From Streptomyces sp. NBC_00377 (lineage in GTDB: Bacteria; Actinomycetota; Actinomycetes; Streptomycetales; Streptomycetaceae), in the NCBI RefSeq assembly GCF_036075115.1, contig NZ_CP107958.1, forward strand, positions 8,494,001 through 8,558,000: a stretch of 64,000 nucleotides of DNA, written 5' to 3'. The notes under the pieces are model-generated. The model ran no database searches. It was not told where the DNA came from and was given only the letters and a program-made list of their open reading frames with translations. Positions 1 to 8,517 of this stretch are shown piece by piece. Position 1 is the stretch's first letter. Each line of letters begins with the position of its first letter. A program made the translations under genes and the position numbers.

Positions 1-318
1 CGAATGCCTTGCCGTACATCGGTTCCCTTCGGTCGATCACCGGGTATCCACATATGCACGCTGTGTATACGCGGTGCGTATAGTGCTGTACTCCCGGTCA
101 AGACGCGGGCACGCCGAAGGGGGTTGCCTGTGAGGCTCAGATCACCACGAAGGCCGAGAGGACCACGCCGGGCCCGGCGAGGTGGCCGCAGCCGGTTCGG
201 CCGGGGACGCGCGGGTCACCCGGGGTGCCGTCTCCGGGTGGAGGAGCCGGTCGCGCTCGGGTCGGCGGGGGCGTGGTGGAGTACGTGGGGGCGTCAAGGC
301 CGGGTCGGGCTGTGCGGG
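1..318. other. Left-edge intergenic region, no supported gene
   Basis: I see no convincing gene here. The sequence is locally AT-richer around 50-90 and holds a perfect 7-bp inverted repeat, TATACGC-GGT-GCGTATA (66-82), of the kind bound by small dimeric repressors. A SigB-like -10, GGGTAT, lies at 42-47 with GTTC 16 bases upstream (22-25), but no plus-strand gene follows it. A 61-codon proline-rich minus frame (137-322) overlaps the stop of the next gene by GTGA but has no recognisable domain. Confidence 0.5.
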
Positions 319-3312
319 TCACCCGGGGGTGTCGGTCTCCCGGGGGAGGAGACGGTCGCGGTGGGCGATGGCCACGGCCTCGGTGCGGCCGGACGCACCG
401 AGCTTGGCGAGGATGTGGGAGACGTGGACGCTCGCCGTCTTGCCGCTGATGAACAGCTCCTCGCCGATCTGCCGGTTGCTGCGGCCGAGCGCGAGCAGAC
501 GCAGGACGTCCTGTTCCCGGGCCGTCAGACCGGCCGAACCGGTGCGGGCGGCGGACGGCGCTTCCGCGAGGCGCCCACGCCGGATCAGGGCGTCCGCGCG
601 CTCCAGCAGGGGTGTGGCGCCCAGCCGCACGGCCGTCTCCCGGGCGGCGCGGGCCTCGGCGCCCGCTTCCTCGCGCCGGTCGGCCGCCAGCAGGGCGTGC
701 GCGTACCGCAGCCGGCAGCGGGCGAGCTCATAGGAGTCGCCGTAGCCGAACGCCGCCACGGTCCTCTCCCAGGCCTCCGGGTCCGGCCCGGTGGTGGCCC
801 ACGCCCACTCGGCCTCCGCACGGGCCAGCCAGGCCCGCCCTTCGGGCCCCTGCGGCGCTCCGGTGGCGCCCCGCAGGGCCACCGCCCGCGCCGGTTCGAG
901 CAGTTCGGTCGCGACGGCCGACCAGCGGTCGGCCGCCGCCCCGTCACCGACGTGCCGTGCCCCCGCGGCCGCGTCGGCGACCGCCGTGAGGGCGAGCGCG
1001 GTGAGCCGGACCGTGACGTCCGGGGGCGTCCCCACGTCGTCCGTGAGGGCCTCGACCGAGGAACGCAGCCGCGCGACCGCCGCCCCGGCGTCACCGCTCA
1101 GGACCGCCGCGTCGGTCAGCACGATGCCCGCCACGAGCGTCGCCATCCAGTCGAAGCGGCCCTCGAGCAGGGTCCGGGCCCGCCCGACGACGTCCTTCTC
1201 GCCCCGCGCGAGGCCCACGTACAGGGCCGGACCCACCGCGTAGCCGCCCGACGCCGGCAGTACCGCCAGATCGGTCGTCGCCGTCCGCAGACACTCGTCC
1301 CAGCGGCCCAGCGTGTAGAGCACCAGCAGTTGCAGGTACCGCATCTCCAGCGGATACGGCGAGGACAGCAGTCCGGCCCGGCGGGCACGGTCCAGGCCCT
1401 CCTCCAGCCAGGGCAGACTCTCCTCCAGATCCCCGGCCTCGTAGGCGCCGATGGCCAGGGTGAACAGGGCCCGCATCTCCACCGGCGCGTTGCCCCCGCG
1501 CCGGGCCAGTTCGCGTGCTTCCTTCAGGCGCGCGCGGCCCTCGGCGGAGCCGCGGCCGCCGCCCTCCAGGTTGGCCAGCGAGACCAGGAGGTCGGCGCGC
1601 GCGTCCGTCAGACCGAGGTGCTCGGCGGCGCTCAGCGCCCGGCGTGCGACGCGCAGGGCGCTGTCGGGATCACCGACCTGACGCGCCGCCAGGACATGCG
1701 TGGCGGCGGCCCACACCCAGGTCGGCGAGGGCGGCTCGGCGGGGATCATCGCCAACGCCTCGCTGCTGTAGGCGAACGCGGCCGTCAGACTGTCGACGCC
1801 CATGAGGGTGCCGGCGAGCGTGTACCGCACGCGGGCGGCGAGTTCGGAGTCGGTGTCCTGGCCGACGCCCGCGAGCGCGGCCCGGGTCAGGGAGACCGCG
1901 CGGTGCGCGTCCCCGGCGTGTGCGGCCGCCGCCGAGGCACGCAGCATCAGCGTGACCCGGTCGGTCCTCCCACCCGGCTCACGGGCCGGCGCGGGGACCG
2001 CCTCCCACAGGTCGAGCACGGCTTCCAGGTGGCGCAGTTCCTCGGCGGGCGCACCGACGCGCCGGGCGTGGTCGGCCGCCTCCAGCGAGGCGGCGAGGGC
2101 CTCGCCCAGGTCATGGCCGGCGCGGTAGTGGTGGGCGCGTTCCGCGGCGGTCTCCGCGTGGTGGCCCCGGGCGGCCAGGAGCGCGGCGAACGCGCCGTGC
2201 AGCCGGACGCGTTCACCGGGCAGGAGATCGGCGTACACCGCCTCGCGGGCCAGGGCGTGCCGGAAGGCGTACGCGCCGTCGGCGCCCGCGACCAGGAGCT
2301 GATGGCCGACGGCCTCCCGCAGCGCGGACTCCAGCTCGTCCTCGGGCAGTCCCACCGCGTCCCGCAGCAGGTCGTGGGCCACGCGCCGACCGGCGACGGC
2401 GGCGGTCCGCAGCACCTGCTGGGCGGTGTCGGTCAGTTGCTCCACGCGGATGAGCAGCAGGTCGGCCAGCCCGCTGGGCACCCCGCCGGCCTCCGTGTCC
2501 GTGGCCGCCAGCAACTCCTCGGCGTAGAAGGCGTTGCCCTCCGCGCGTTCCACGATCCGGCGCACCGTGGCGTCCGGCAGCGGTCGGTCCTCCAGGGCGC
2601 GCAGCAGGCGGACCACCTCGGCGTCCGCCAGCGGCCGCAGCTCCAGCCGGTCCACGGCCGGCAGCCGCACCAGCTCCGCCAGCAGGGGGCGCAGCGGGTG
2701 GCGGCGGTGCAGGTCGTCCGCCCGGTACGAGGCCAGCACGGTCAGTCGGTGACCGGGGCCGTTGCCGGCGGGCCGTTGCAGGAAGCCCCGGCTGAGCAGG
2801 AAGCGCAGCAGGTCCCGGGAGGACTGGTCGGCCCAGTGCAGGTCCTCCAGGACGACGAGCAGCGGGGTGACGTCCGACAGGTCGGCGAGCAGCGCCGCCA
2901 TCCCCTCGAACAGCCGCAGCCGCCCTTCCCCGTTGCCGGAACGCGCGGCGGGATCCCCGTCCTCCCGCCCGGCCTCCGGGCCCGCGCCCAGCAGCCGGTC
3001 GACCAGGGGGTGCGCGGTGAGGACGGCGGCGAACCGCTCGTCGGCGGCGAGCAGGCCCAGGATCTCGGTGAACGGCAGATACGGCAGGCCCACGTCACCG
3101 AGGTCGACGCAGTGCCCGGTGAGCACGGTCGTGCCGGAACGGGCGGCCCGCGCGGCGATCTCGTCCAGGACCCGGGTCTTGCCGACGCCGGCGTCCCCGG
3201 CGATCAGCACCGCGCGAGCCTCACCGCCCCGGGCGCGCTCCAGCACGCCGGAGAGCCGGGCGAGCTCCTCTTCCCGGCCGACGAACGGAGTGGCGAACAC
3301 GGTCTGCGACAC
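319..3312 (-). CDS. LuxR-family regulator of the large ATP-binding (LAL) type
   Basis: A 997-residue transcription regulator combining an N-terminal AAA/STAND ATPase with a C-terminal LuxR helix-turn-helix. Walker A is GDAGVGKT near residue 40; a Walker B-like segment VVLEDLHWAD follows near 155. The middle is a long helical TPR-like region. The last ~65 residues carry the HTH, starting LTAREQDVLRLLALG and including SNRQIGEELFISGKTASVH. LAL proteins are usually ATP- and ligand-gated activators of catabolic or secondary-metabolism genes; the ligand here is unknown. The GTG start at 3312 is chosen because GGAG lies just upstream and the conserved FVGREEEL segment begins soon after; an in-frame extension to 3426 has no such support. 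It stands alone; the upstream leader is repetitive. Confidence 0.93.
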   Translation of the reverse strand: MSQTVFATPFVGREEELARLSGVLERARGGEARAVLIAGDAGVGKTRVLDEIAARAARSGTTVLTGHCVDLGDVGLPYLPFTEILGLLAADERFAAVLTAHPLVDRLLGAGPEAGREDGDPAARSGNGEGRLRLFEGMAALLADLSDVTPLLVVLEDLHWADQSSRDLLRFLLSRGFLQRPAGNGPGHRLTVLASYRADDLHRRHPLRPLLAELVRLPAVDRLELRPLADAEVVRLLRALEDRPLPDATVRRIVERAEGNAFYAEELLAATDTEAGGVPSGLADLLLIRVEQLTDTAQQVLRTAAVAGRRVAHDLLRDAVGLPEDELESALREAVGHQLLVAGADGAYAFRHALAREAVYADLLPGERVRLHGAFAALLAARGHHAETAAERAHHYRAGHDLGEALAASLEAADHARRVGAPAEELRHLEAVLDLWEAVPAPAREPGGRTDRVTLMLRASAAAAHAGDAHRAVSLTRAALAGVGQDTDSELAARVRYTLAGTLMGVDSLTAAFAYSSEALAMIPAEPPSPTWVWAAATHVLAARQVGDPDSALRVARRALSAAEHLGLTDARADLLVSLANLEGGGRGSAEGRARLKEARELARRGGNAPVEMRALFTLAIGAYEAGDLEESLPWLEEGLDRARRAGLLSSPYPLEMRYLQLLVLYTLGRWDECLRTATTDLAVLPASGGYAVGPALYVGLARGEKDVVGRARTLLEGRFDWMATLVAGIVLTDAAVLSGDAGAAVARLRSSVEALTDDVGTPPDVTVRLTALALTAVADAAAGARHVGDGAAADRWSAVATELLEPARAVALRGATGAPQGPEGRAWLARAEAEWAWATTGPDPEAWERTVAAFGYGDSYELARCRLRYAHALLAADRREEAGAEARAARETAVRLGATPLLERADALIRRGRLAEAPSAARTGSAGLTAREQDVLRLLALGRSNRQIGEELFISGKTASVHVSHILAKLGASGRTEAVAIAHRDRLLPRETDTPG

Positions 3313-3387
3313 GGCTCCATCCTGGCACGCGCCACCGACAACGCGGCCCGCGACCAGGAACGGAGCCCTGCCGTGACGACCGCACCG

Positions 3388-3530
3388 ATGCCGTCTCCGT
3401 GCCGTCGCCATCGAGGAGGTGCGCACCTGCCGTCGCCACCGTGCGGGCCGCGCCTGCGGTCCGGCACGTGCGGTCCCGACCGTGCCGTCGCCACCGGCGG
3501 GCCGCGCCTGCGGTCCCGACCGTGCCGTCA
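3388..3530. repeat. GC-rich direct repeats upstream of the LAL regulator
   Basis: In the 270-base gap between the LAL regulator and the zinc-finger gene, a ~35-base unit starting TGCCGTCGCCACCG occurs at 3428-3462 and again at 3483-3516 with a single insertion/deletion. A second unit, TGCGGTCCCGACCGTGCCGTC minus its last base, recurs about 40 bases apart (near 3470 and 3510). Shorter GCCGTC words continue on both sides. It could be slippage-generated spacer or a multi-site regulatory region of the gene starting at 3312. Confidence 0.6.
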
Positions 3531-3582
3531 GGAGGGTGCGGTCCCGGCCTCGCCGTCGAGCGGTGCGACGGGCCCGTGCGGG

Positions 3583-3936
3583 TCAGTCGTGCAGGGACCG
3601 CGTCCAGTCCTCCGGCACCCGCCCGGCCGGCCCCGGCACGGGCTGGTCGGCGGGGTGATGGGCCGGCGGGGCGAGCTCGGGCCCGGACTCGTACAACTCG
3701 TCGCTCGAGTAGTCCCAGAACCACTCCTCGCCCGGCTCGAAGCTGCGCACCACGGGATGTCCGGTCGCCTTGTAGTGCGCGGTGGCGTGCTGGGAGGGGG
3801 AGGAGTCGCAGCAGCCGACATGGCCGCAGTTCGCGCAGCGCCGCAGATGGAACCACCAGCCCCCGGACGCGTCGCAGTCGACACAGCCGGCGCCGCTGGG
3901 CGGGACGCTCGGGTCGATGGCGTCTACGTCGGTCAT
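3583..3936 (-). CDS. UBP-type zinc finger protein
   Basis: A 117-residue protein with one UBP-type (ubiquitin-hydrolase-like) zinc finger: CVDC near 18-21, CANCGHVGCCD near 34-44, then conserved histidines in SPSQHATAHYKATGHPVV and a WFWDY tail. In eukaryotes this finger binds free ubiquitin C-termini; in actinobacteria the role is not known and it is often found next to redox or signalling genes. The ATG overlaps the stop of the upstream histidine kinase (ATGA, 4 bases), so it is the last gene of a three-gene, translationally coupled operon with the kinase and the flavoprotein response regulator. Probably a partner or effector in that pathway (inference). Confidence 0.9.
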   Translation of the reverse strand: MTDVDAIDPSVPPSGAGCVDCDASGGWWFHLRRCANCGHVGCCDSSPSQHATAHYKATGHPVVRSFEPGEEWFWDYSSDELYESGPELAPPAHHPADQPVPGPAGRVPEDWTRSLHD

Positions 3937-5408
3937 ACGGGCTCCTCGGCGGTTTCGGGGTCCTGGGCACTGTCGGGTTCGGAGGCGGTCAGCGGCAGCA
4001 GCACCTGGAAGCGGGTGTCGCCCGGCACCGACTCCACCTGGAGGCTGCCGTGGTGCTTGTTGACCACGATCCGCCAGGAGATGTCCAGGCCGAGCCCGGT
4101 GCCCTCGCCCACCGGCTTGGTGGTGAAGAACGGGTCGAAGATACGGCCCCGGACGTCCGGCGGGATTCCGGGTCCCGTATCGCGGAACTCCACCAGCAGC
4201 CGGTCGCCCTCGCGCGCCGTCCGCACGGTCAACGTACCCTCCCCGCCCGCGCTGTTGACGGCGAAGACGGCGTTGTCGACGAGGTTCGTCCACACCTGGT
4301 TGAGCTCCGCCGGGTAGGCCGGGATCTGCGGGAGCCCGCGGTCGTAGTCCTTGACGACCTCGATGCGCTGCCCGATCTTGCCCGACAGCATCAGCAGGGT
4401 GCTGTCGAGGAGTTCGTGCACGTCGACGACCCGGTAGGGGGCGCGGTCGAGCTGCGAGTACTGCTTGGCCGCGTCGACGAGATGGGAGATGCGGTTGGTG
4501 GAGTCGCCGATCTCGTCCATCAGCAGCTCGGTCTCGACGGTGTAGTTGAGCCATCCCATCGCGCTCGGCAGGATGTCCTCGTCGACGGCGTCCGCGATCT
4601 GTTCCAGCCAGTCCACGTCCAGTCCGGCCTGCACAAAGGTCGGCGCGATGCGCCAGCCCTCCTGGACGCCGTGGTCGTCGAGCCAGTCGCTGAGCGTGTC
4701 CTCCCGGTCGGAGGCCTCCAGCGGGCTCAGAGCCGGTGCCTTGGCGACCAGTTCGGCCGTCCGCTCCTGGATCTCGATCAGCCGGGTCAGCGCCTCCGGG
4801 TCGTACGCGCCGGACGCGATGACGGCGAGCTTGTGCCGCATCTTCGCCACCCGCTCCCGCAGCGTCGCGGTGGCCCGCACCGCCGCCGCGGCCGGGTTGT
4901 TGAGCTCGTGGGTGAGACCCGCCGACAACGAGCCCAGGGCCAGCAGCCGTTCGCGCTGGCCGACCGCCCGCTGGGTGTTCTTCGAGCCGAAGAAGAGTCC
5001 CTCCAGCAGGTGGACCGCCATCGGGAACCACTCGCGCATGACGTCCGAGAACGACTGCGCGGGCAGTACGAAGAACCGCGTCGGTTCGGTCACCCGCATC
5101 GAGTTGTTGTAGACCTGCGGCACCTGGTCGCCCAGGTAGGCCTGCATGGCCCCCGCGTACACCCCGCGCTGGGAGGTGCGGCTCACCTCGACGTCGTCCC
5201 CGCCGACCCGGCGGTACAACACGACCGAGCCCTCGATCATCACGTAGAAGCAGGTCGCCGGATCGCCCTCGGTGTACACCGGACCGGGCTCGAACCTCTC
5301 CACCCGCCCCTCGCCGCACAGCCGTCCGAGCTGCTCGGGGGTGAGCTTCTCGAAGAGGAACAGCGAGCTGATCTCGGTCGGGCTGCACGGCACCAGCTGC
5401 CCGCTCAT
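3933..5408 (-). CDS. Sensor histidine kinase with N-terminal cyclic-nucleotide-binding domain
   Basis: A 491-residue soluble kinase. Residues ~10-135 form a Crp-type cNMP-binding fold (start LFEKLTPEQLGRLC). The phosphoacceptor box is LSAGLTHELNNP near 175, and the HATPase domain has ELNQVWTNLVDNAV, DTGPGIP and GTGLGLDIS. There is no membrane segment, so the signal should be cytoplasmic, a nucleotide or a partner. Start at 5408 overlaps the stop of the upstream receiver-flavoprotein gene by ATGA, and its own stop overlaps the zinc-finger start the same way. The pairing with a receiver-bearing flavoprotein in the same operon strongly suggests that protein is its phosphorylation target. Confidence 0.94.
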   Translation of the reverse strand: MSGQLVPCSPTEISSLFLFEKLTPEQLGRLCGEGRVERFEPGPVYTEGDPATCFYVMIEGSVVLYRRVGGDDVEVSRTSQRGVYAGAMQAYLGDQVPQVYNNSMRVTEPTRFFVLPAQSFSDVMREWFPMAVHLLEGLFFGSKNTQRAVGQRERLLALGSLSAGLTHELNNPAAAAVRATATLRERVAKMRHKLAVIASGAYDPEALTRLIEIQERTAELVAKAPALSPLEASDREDTLSDWLDDHGVQEGWRIAPTFVQAGLDVDWLEQIADAVDEDILPSAMGWLNYTVETELLMDEIGDSTNRISHLVDAAKQYSQLDRAPYRVVDVHELLDSTLLMLSGKIGQRIEVVKDYDRGLPQIPAYPAELNQVWTNLVDNAVFAVNSAGGEGTLTVRTAREGDRLLVEFRDTGPGIPPDVRGRIFDPFFTTKPVGEGTGLGLDISWRIVVNKHHGSLQVESVPGDTRFQVLLPLTASEPDSAQDPETAEEPV

Positions 5409-7081
5409 GACTGCTCCAGGTAACGGTGGACGAGCATCACGGCCATGGCTCCCTCTCCTACTGCGGACGCGACGCGCTTCGCTGACTCGGCGCGCGCGTC
5501 GCCCGCCACGAACACGCCGGGAATGCTGGTCTCCAGGTGGTACGGCGGCCGGTCCAGCTCCCAGTCCGCGGGCGGCCGTCCGTCCGGTGTGAGGTCGGGC
5601 CCGGCGAGGATGAACCCGCGGTCGTCGCGCAGCACCGTGCCGTCCAGCCAGCCGGTCAGCGGGGCCGCGCCGATGAACACGAACAGCCACTGCGCGTCCA
5701 CGAGTTCGGTCTGTCCGGTCGTCACGTCCCGCAGTGTCAGCTGTTCCAGGTGACCGTCGCCGTGCGCCGACTCGACCACCGTGCGGGCGCGCACGGAGAT
5801 GTTCGACGACTCCTCGATCTGCTGGATCAGGTAGTGCGACATCGACGCCGCCAGCGACTCCCCGCGCACGAGCAGGGTGACGGACTTGGCGCCCCTCGCC
5901 AGGTACATGGCCGCCTGGCCGGCCGAGTTGGCGCCGCCCACGATGTACACGTCGTGCCCCTGGCAGGAGGCCGCCTCGGTGAGCGCCGAGCCGTAGAACA
6001 CCCCGCAGCCGGTCAGGTCCTCGCAGCCGGGCGCCGCCAGCTGCCGGTACGACACGCCCGTCGCGAGGATCACGCTGTGCGCGGCCACCGCCGAGCCGTC
6101 CGAGAACCGCACGACGCGCGCGGAGCCGTTGACCTCGAGCCCGCTCACCTCGCGCGCGGTGAGGATCTCGGCGCCGAACTTGGTGGCCTGGCGCCGCGCC
6201 CGGTCGGTGAGCTGGGCTCCGGACACGCCGTCCGGGAAGCCGAGGTAGTTCTCGATGCGGGAGCTCTGCCCGGCCTGTCCGCCGGTGGCCGACCGTTCCA
6301 CGAGCACCGTCCGCAGCCCCTCGGAGGCCCCGTAGACCGCCGCGCCGAGCCCGGCCGGTCCGCCGCCGATCACCACGAGGTCGTAGAAGTCGGCGGTCGG
6401 TGTCGTCGCCAGGCCCACGTGGGCGGCGAGTGCGGGCGCGTCCGGTTCGACGAGGGGCGTGCCCTCGGCGGTGACCACCAGCGGCAGCCGCTGGCCGTCG
6501 GCCCCGGCCGCGGCCAGCAGCCGCTGTCCCTCCGGGTCGTCGGCGGAGTACCAGCGGTAGGGCACCTGGTTGCGGGCCAGGAACTCCCGCACCTCCGAGG
6601 ACCGGGCCGACCAGCGGTGCCCGACGACCTTCGTGGCGGGCACGGGTCGGTAGTCGCTGGCGCGCCAGGCGTCCAACAGGTCGTCCAGGACGGGGTAGAG
6701 CTTCTCCTCCGGCGGGTCCCAGGGCTTCAGCAGGTAGTGGTCGAGGTCGACGACGTTGATCGCGTCGATCGCCGCGCTCGTGTCGGCGTACGCGGTCAGC
6801 AGCACCCGCCGGGCGCCCGGATACACGTCCAGGGCCTGTTCGAGGAACTCGATGCCGTTCATCTGCGGCATCCGGTAGTCGGCGAGGATGACGGCCACCA
6901 GGTCGCCGCGGAGCTTCAGTTCGCGCAGCGCCTCCAGCGCGGACTCCCCGGACTCGGCGCGCACGATCCGGTACGCACCGCCGTACCGGCGCCGCAGGTC
7001 ACGGGCGACGGCACGGGATACCCCCGGGTCGTCGTCCACGGTCAGGATGACGGTCCGCGCCGAATCGGCGGCCTGTGCCAT
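5405..7081 (-). CDS. Fused response regulator / thioredoxin-reductase-like flavoprotein
   Basis: 558 residues. Residues ~8-135 are a CheY-like receiver: acidic pair in TVDDDPG, phospho-Asp in VILADYRMP, Thr in VLLTAY and Lys in LLKPWDPP. After a short thioredoxin-like linker the C-terminal two-thirds is a pyridine-nucleotide disulfide oxidoreductase fold with FAD site GGGPAGLGAAVYG, NADPH site VGGANSAGQAAMYLARG and a final GDARAE. The redox CxxC of true thioredoxin reductase is not present at its usual place; single cysteines are seen instead (TGCGVFYG and SCQG). So it likely binds FAD and NADPH but is not an ordinary TrxR. First gene of the overlapped operon with the histidine kinase. Confidence 0.92.
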   Translation of the reverse strand: MAQAADSARTVILTVDDDPGVSRAVARDLRRRYGGAYRIVRAESGESALEALRELKLRGDLVAVILADYRMPQMNGIEFLEQALDVYPGARRVLLTAYADTSAAIDAINVVDLDHYLLKPWDPPEEKLYPVLDDLLDAWRASDYRPVPATKVVGHRWSARSSEVREFLARNQVPYRWYSADDPEGQRLLAAAGADGQRLPLVVTAEGTPLVEPDAPALAAHVGLATTPTADFYDLVVIGGGPAGLGAAVYGASEGLRTVLVERSATGGQAGQSSRIENYLGFPDGVSGAQLTDRARRQATKFGAEILTAREVSGLEVNGSARVVRFSDGSAVAAHSVILATGVSYRQLAAPGCEDLTGCGVFYGSALTEAASCQGHDVYIVGGANSAGQAAMYLARGAKSVTLLVRGESLAASMSHYLIQQIEESSNISVRARTVVESAHGDGHLEQLTLRDVTTGQTELVDAQWLFVFIGAAPLTGWLDGTVLRDDRGFILAGPDLTPDGRPPADWELDRPPYHLETSIPGVFVAGDARAESAKRVASAVGEGAMAVMLVHRYLEQS

Positions 7082-7225
7082 ACGTCTCCCACCCCGAGAG
7101 GGTTGTCGCTCACGGCGGCACGGCGAAGCCCGCGCCGGCTCCGCCCATCGTATGTTCGATCGCCCGCGTCCGCTCCGGGATACCGGCCGAGCATGCGCTC
7201 CGGGTACAGGGCCGGGCGCGCGCGG

Positions 7226-7582
7226 TCAAGGCGACCGCCGCGCTCCCAGCACACAGAACTCGTTGCCCTCGGGGTCGGCCAGCGTCACCCACGCCTGCTC
7301 GCCCTGCCCGACGTCGGTGCGGCGGGCGCCAAGGGACAGCAGGCGGGCCACCTCGGCGTGCTGGTCTTCGGGGCGGAAGTCCAGGTGGAGCCGGTTCTTG
7401 ACCGTCTTCACCTCCGGCACCGGGACGAAGATCAGACCGGGCAGCCGGTCCCTCTCCGGTCGGATCTCGTACTCGTCCGACGTGTCGTTGATCACGACCC
7501 AGCCCAGGGCGGCCGCCCACCAGCGCCCCAGTGCCACCGGGTCGGCCGAGTCGACGACCACCTGCTCCCACTCCAATGCCAT
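7226..7582 (-). CDS. VOC (glyoxalase/bleomycin-resistance fold) protein
   Basis: A 118-residue single-domain VOC protein. It shows the typical N-terminal strand, the WWAAALGW helix and the DPEGNEFCVLG C-terminal strand; the central HLDFRPEDQHAEVARL segment supplies a candidate metal ligand. Members include dioxygenases, glyoxalases and antibiotic-binding proteins; the substrate cannot be inferred. It stands alone, transcribed away from the universal stress gene. The ATG at 7582 is the first start consistent with the fold. Confidence 0.85.
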   Translation of the reverse strand: MALEWEQVVVDSADPVALGRWWAAALGWVVINDTSDEYEIRPERDRLPGLIFVPVPEVKTVKNRLHLDFRPEDQHAEVARLLSLGARRTDVGQGEQAWVTLADPEGNEFCVLGARRSP

Positions 7583-7643
7583 GACCGAAGCGTAGTGAAG
7601 ACTGGGCCCGACGGATGTGATCACGACACGAGGAGGCGGCCGG

Positions 7644-8516
7644 ATGACGGGGCCGATCACGGCAGGGGTCGACGGGACGGACGAGAGCCTCGCGGGGCTC
7701 GCCTGGGCGGCCCGCGAGGCCGTCCGGCGCGACCTGGAACTGCGGGTGGTGCACGCCTGGCGGTTCCAGCCGGACGCCGCGGCCGACGTGGCCGAGCGGG
7801 ACGCGCAGGAGCGCTGGGTGCGGGACTCCGCGCGCGGCGCCGTCGCGGCGGTCGCCGAGCGGCACCCGGGGCTGACCGTCACCACCGACGTGCGGGAGGG
7901 CGGCCCGGTCGAGACGCTGGTCGCCGCCGCCGCGGACGCGGAACTGCTGGTGCTCGGCTCGCGCGGGCACGGCCCGGTCGTCGGGTTCCTGCTGGGCTCG
8001 GTCGGTCAGCAGGTGATCGCCGAGGCCGCCCGCCCGGTCGTGCTGGTGCGGGCCGGCGACCGGCCCTCGTCCGAGGTGGCCGGTCATGAGATCGTCGTCG
8101 GACAGCAGGGTGATCCCGAGGACAGCGCCGCCGCGCTGCGCTTCGCGTTCGAGACGGCGGCCGCCCGGGGCGCGGGCATCCGCGCGGTACGGGCCTGGAC
8201 GCTCCCGCCGGTCTTCGCCTACAGCCCCGGCTCGCTCAAGCTCCTCGACGACGCGGGCGGTCTGGAGCCCTACGAGAAGAAGGCGCTGGCCGAGGCCCTT
8301 GAGCCGTGGCGGGAGCGGTTCCCCGACGTGCCGGTGGTGGAGCACGTCGAGATGGGCAGCGCGGGGCAGGTGCTGCTGTCGGTCGCCGGGCGGGCGCAGC
8401 TGATGGTGGTCGGCCGGCGCGCCCACCGCACGGCCGTGGGCGCCCGGATCGGTTCGGTGGCGTACGGCGTCCTGCACCACGCGGACTGCCCGGTCGCCGT
8501 CGTGCCCCAGGACTGA
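7644..8516 (+). CDS. Universal stress protein, two UspA domains
   Basis: A 290-residue tandem UspA protein. Domain 1 (about 1-140) opens with ITAGVDGTDESLAGLAWA and ends with the ATP-site motif GSRGHGPVVGFLLGSVGQQV; domain 2 (about 150-290) ends GRRAHRTAVGARIGSVAYGV. Both G-x2-G-x9-G-like loops are retained, so ATP binding is expected. Start at 7644 is preceded by GAGGAGG; an upstream in-frame start lacks a site. Such proteins accumulate under stress or hypoxia. It converges on the DUF4032 gene with one base between stops. Confidence 0.93.
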   Translation: MTGPITAGVDGTDESLAGLAWAAREAVRRDLELRVVHAWRFQPDAAADVAERDAQERWVRDSARGAVAAVAERHPGLTVTTDVREGGPVETLVAAAADAELLVLGSRGHGPVVGFLLGSVGQQVIAEAARPVVLVRAGDRPSSEVAGHEIVVGQQGDPEDSAAALRFAFETAAARGAGIRAVRAWTLPPVFAYSPGSLKLLDDAGGLEPYEKKALAEALEPWRERFPDVPVVEHVEMGSAGQVLLSVAGRAQLMVVGRRAHRTAVGARIGSVAYGVLHHADCPVAVVPQD

Positions 8517-8517
8517 C

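Noticed and set aside
137..322. A 61-codon frame overlapping the LAL regulator stop by GTGA
   Set aside because: Proline-rich low complexity, no recognisable motif, no ribosome-binding site evidence beyond the overlap.
4..4317. A 1,437-codon plus-strand open frame over the LuxR and kinase region
   Set aside because: It is antisense to well-supported genes, rich in Arg/Pro/Gly with no domain; it is kept open by GC bias.
5405..7081. Assignment as ordinary thioredoxin reductase
   Set aside because: The CxxC active site is not at its expected place and a receiver domain is fused.
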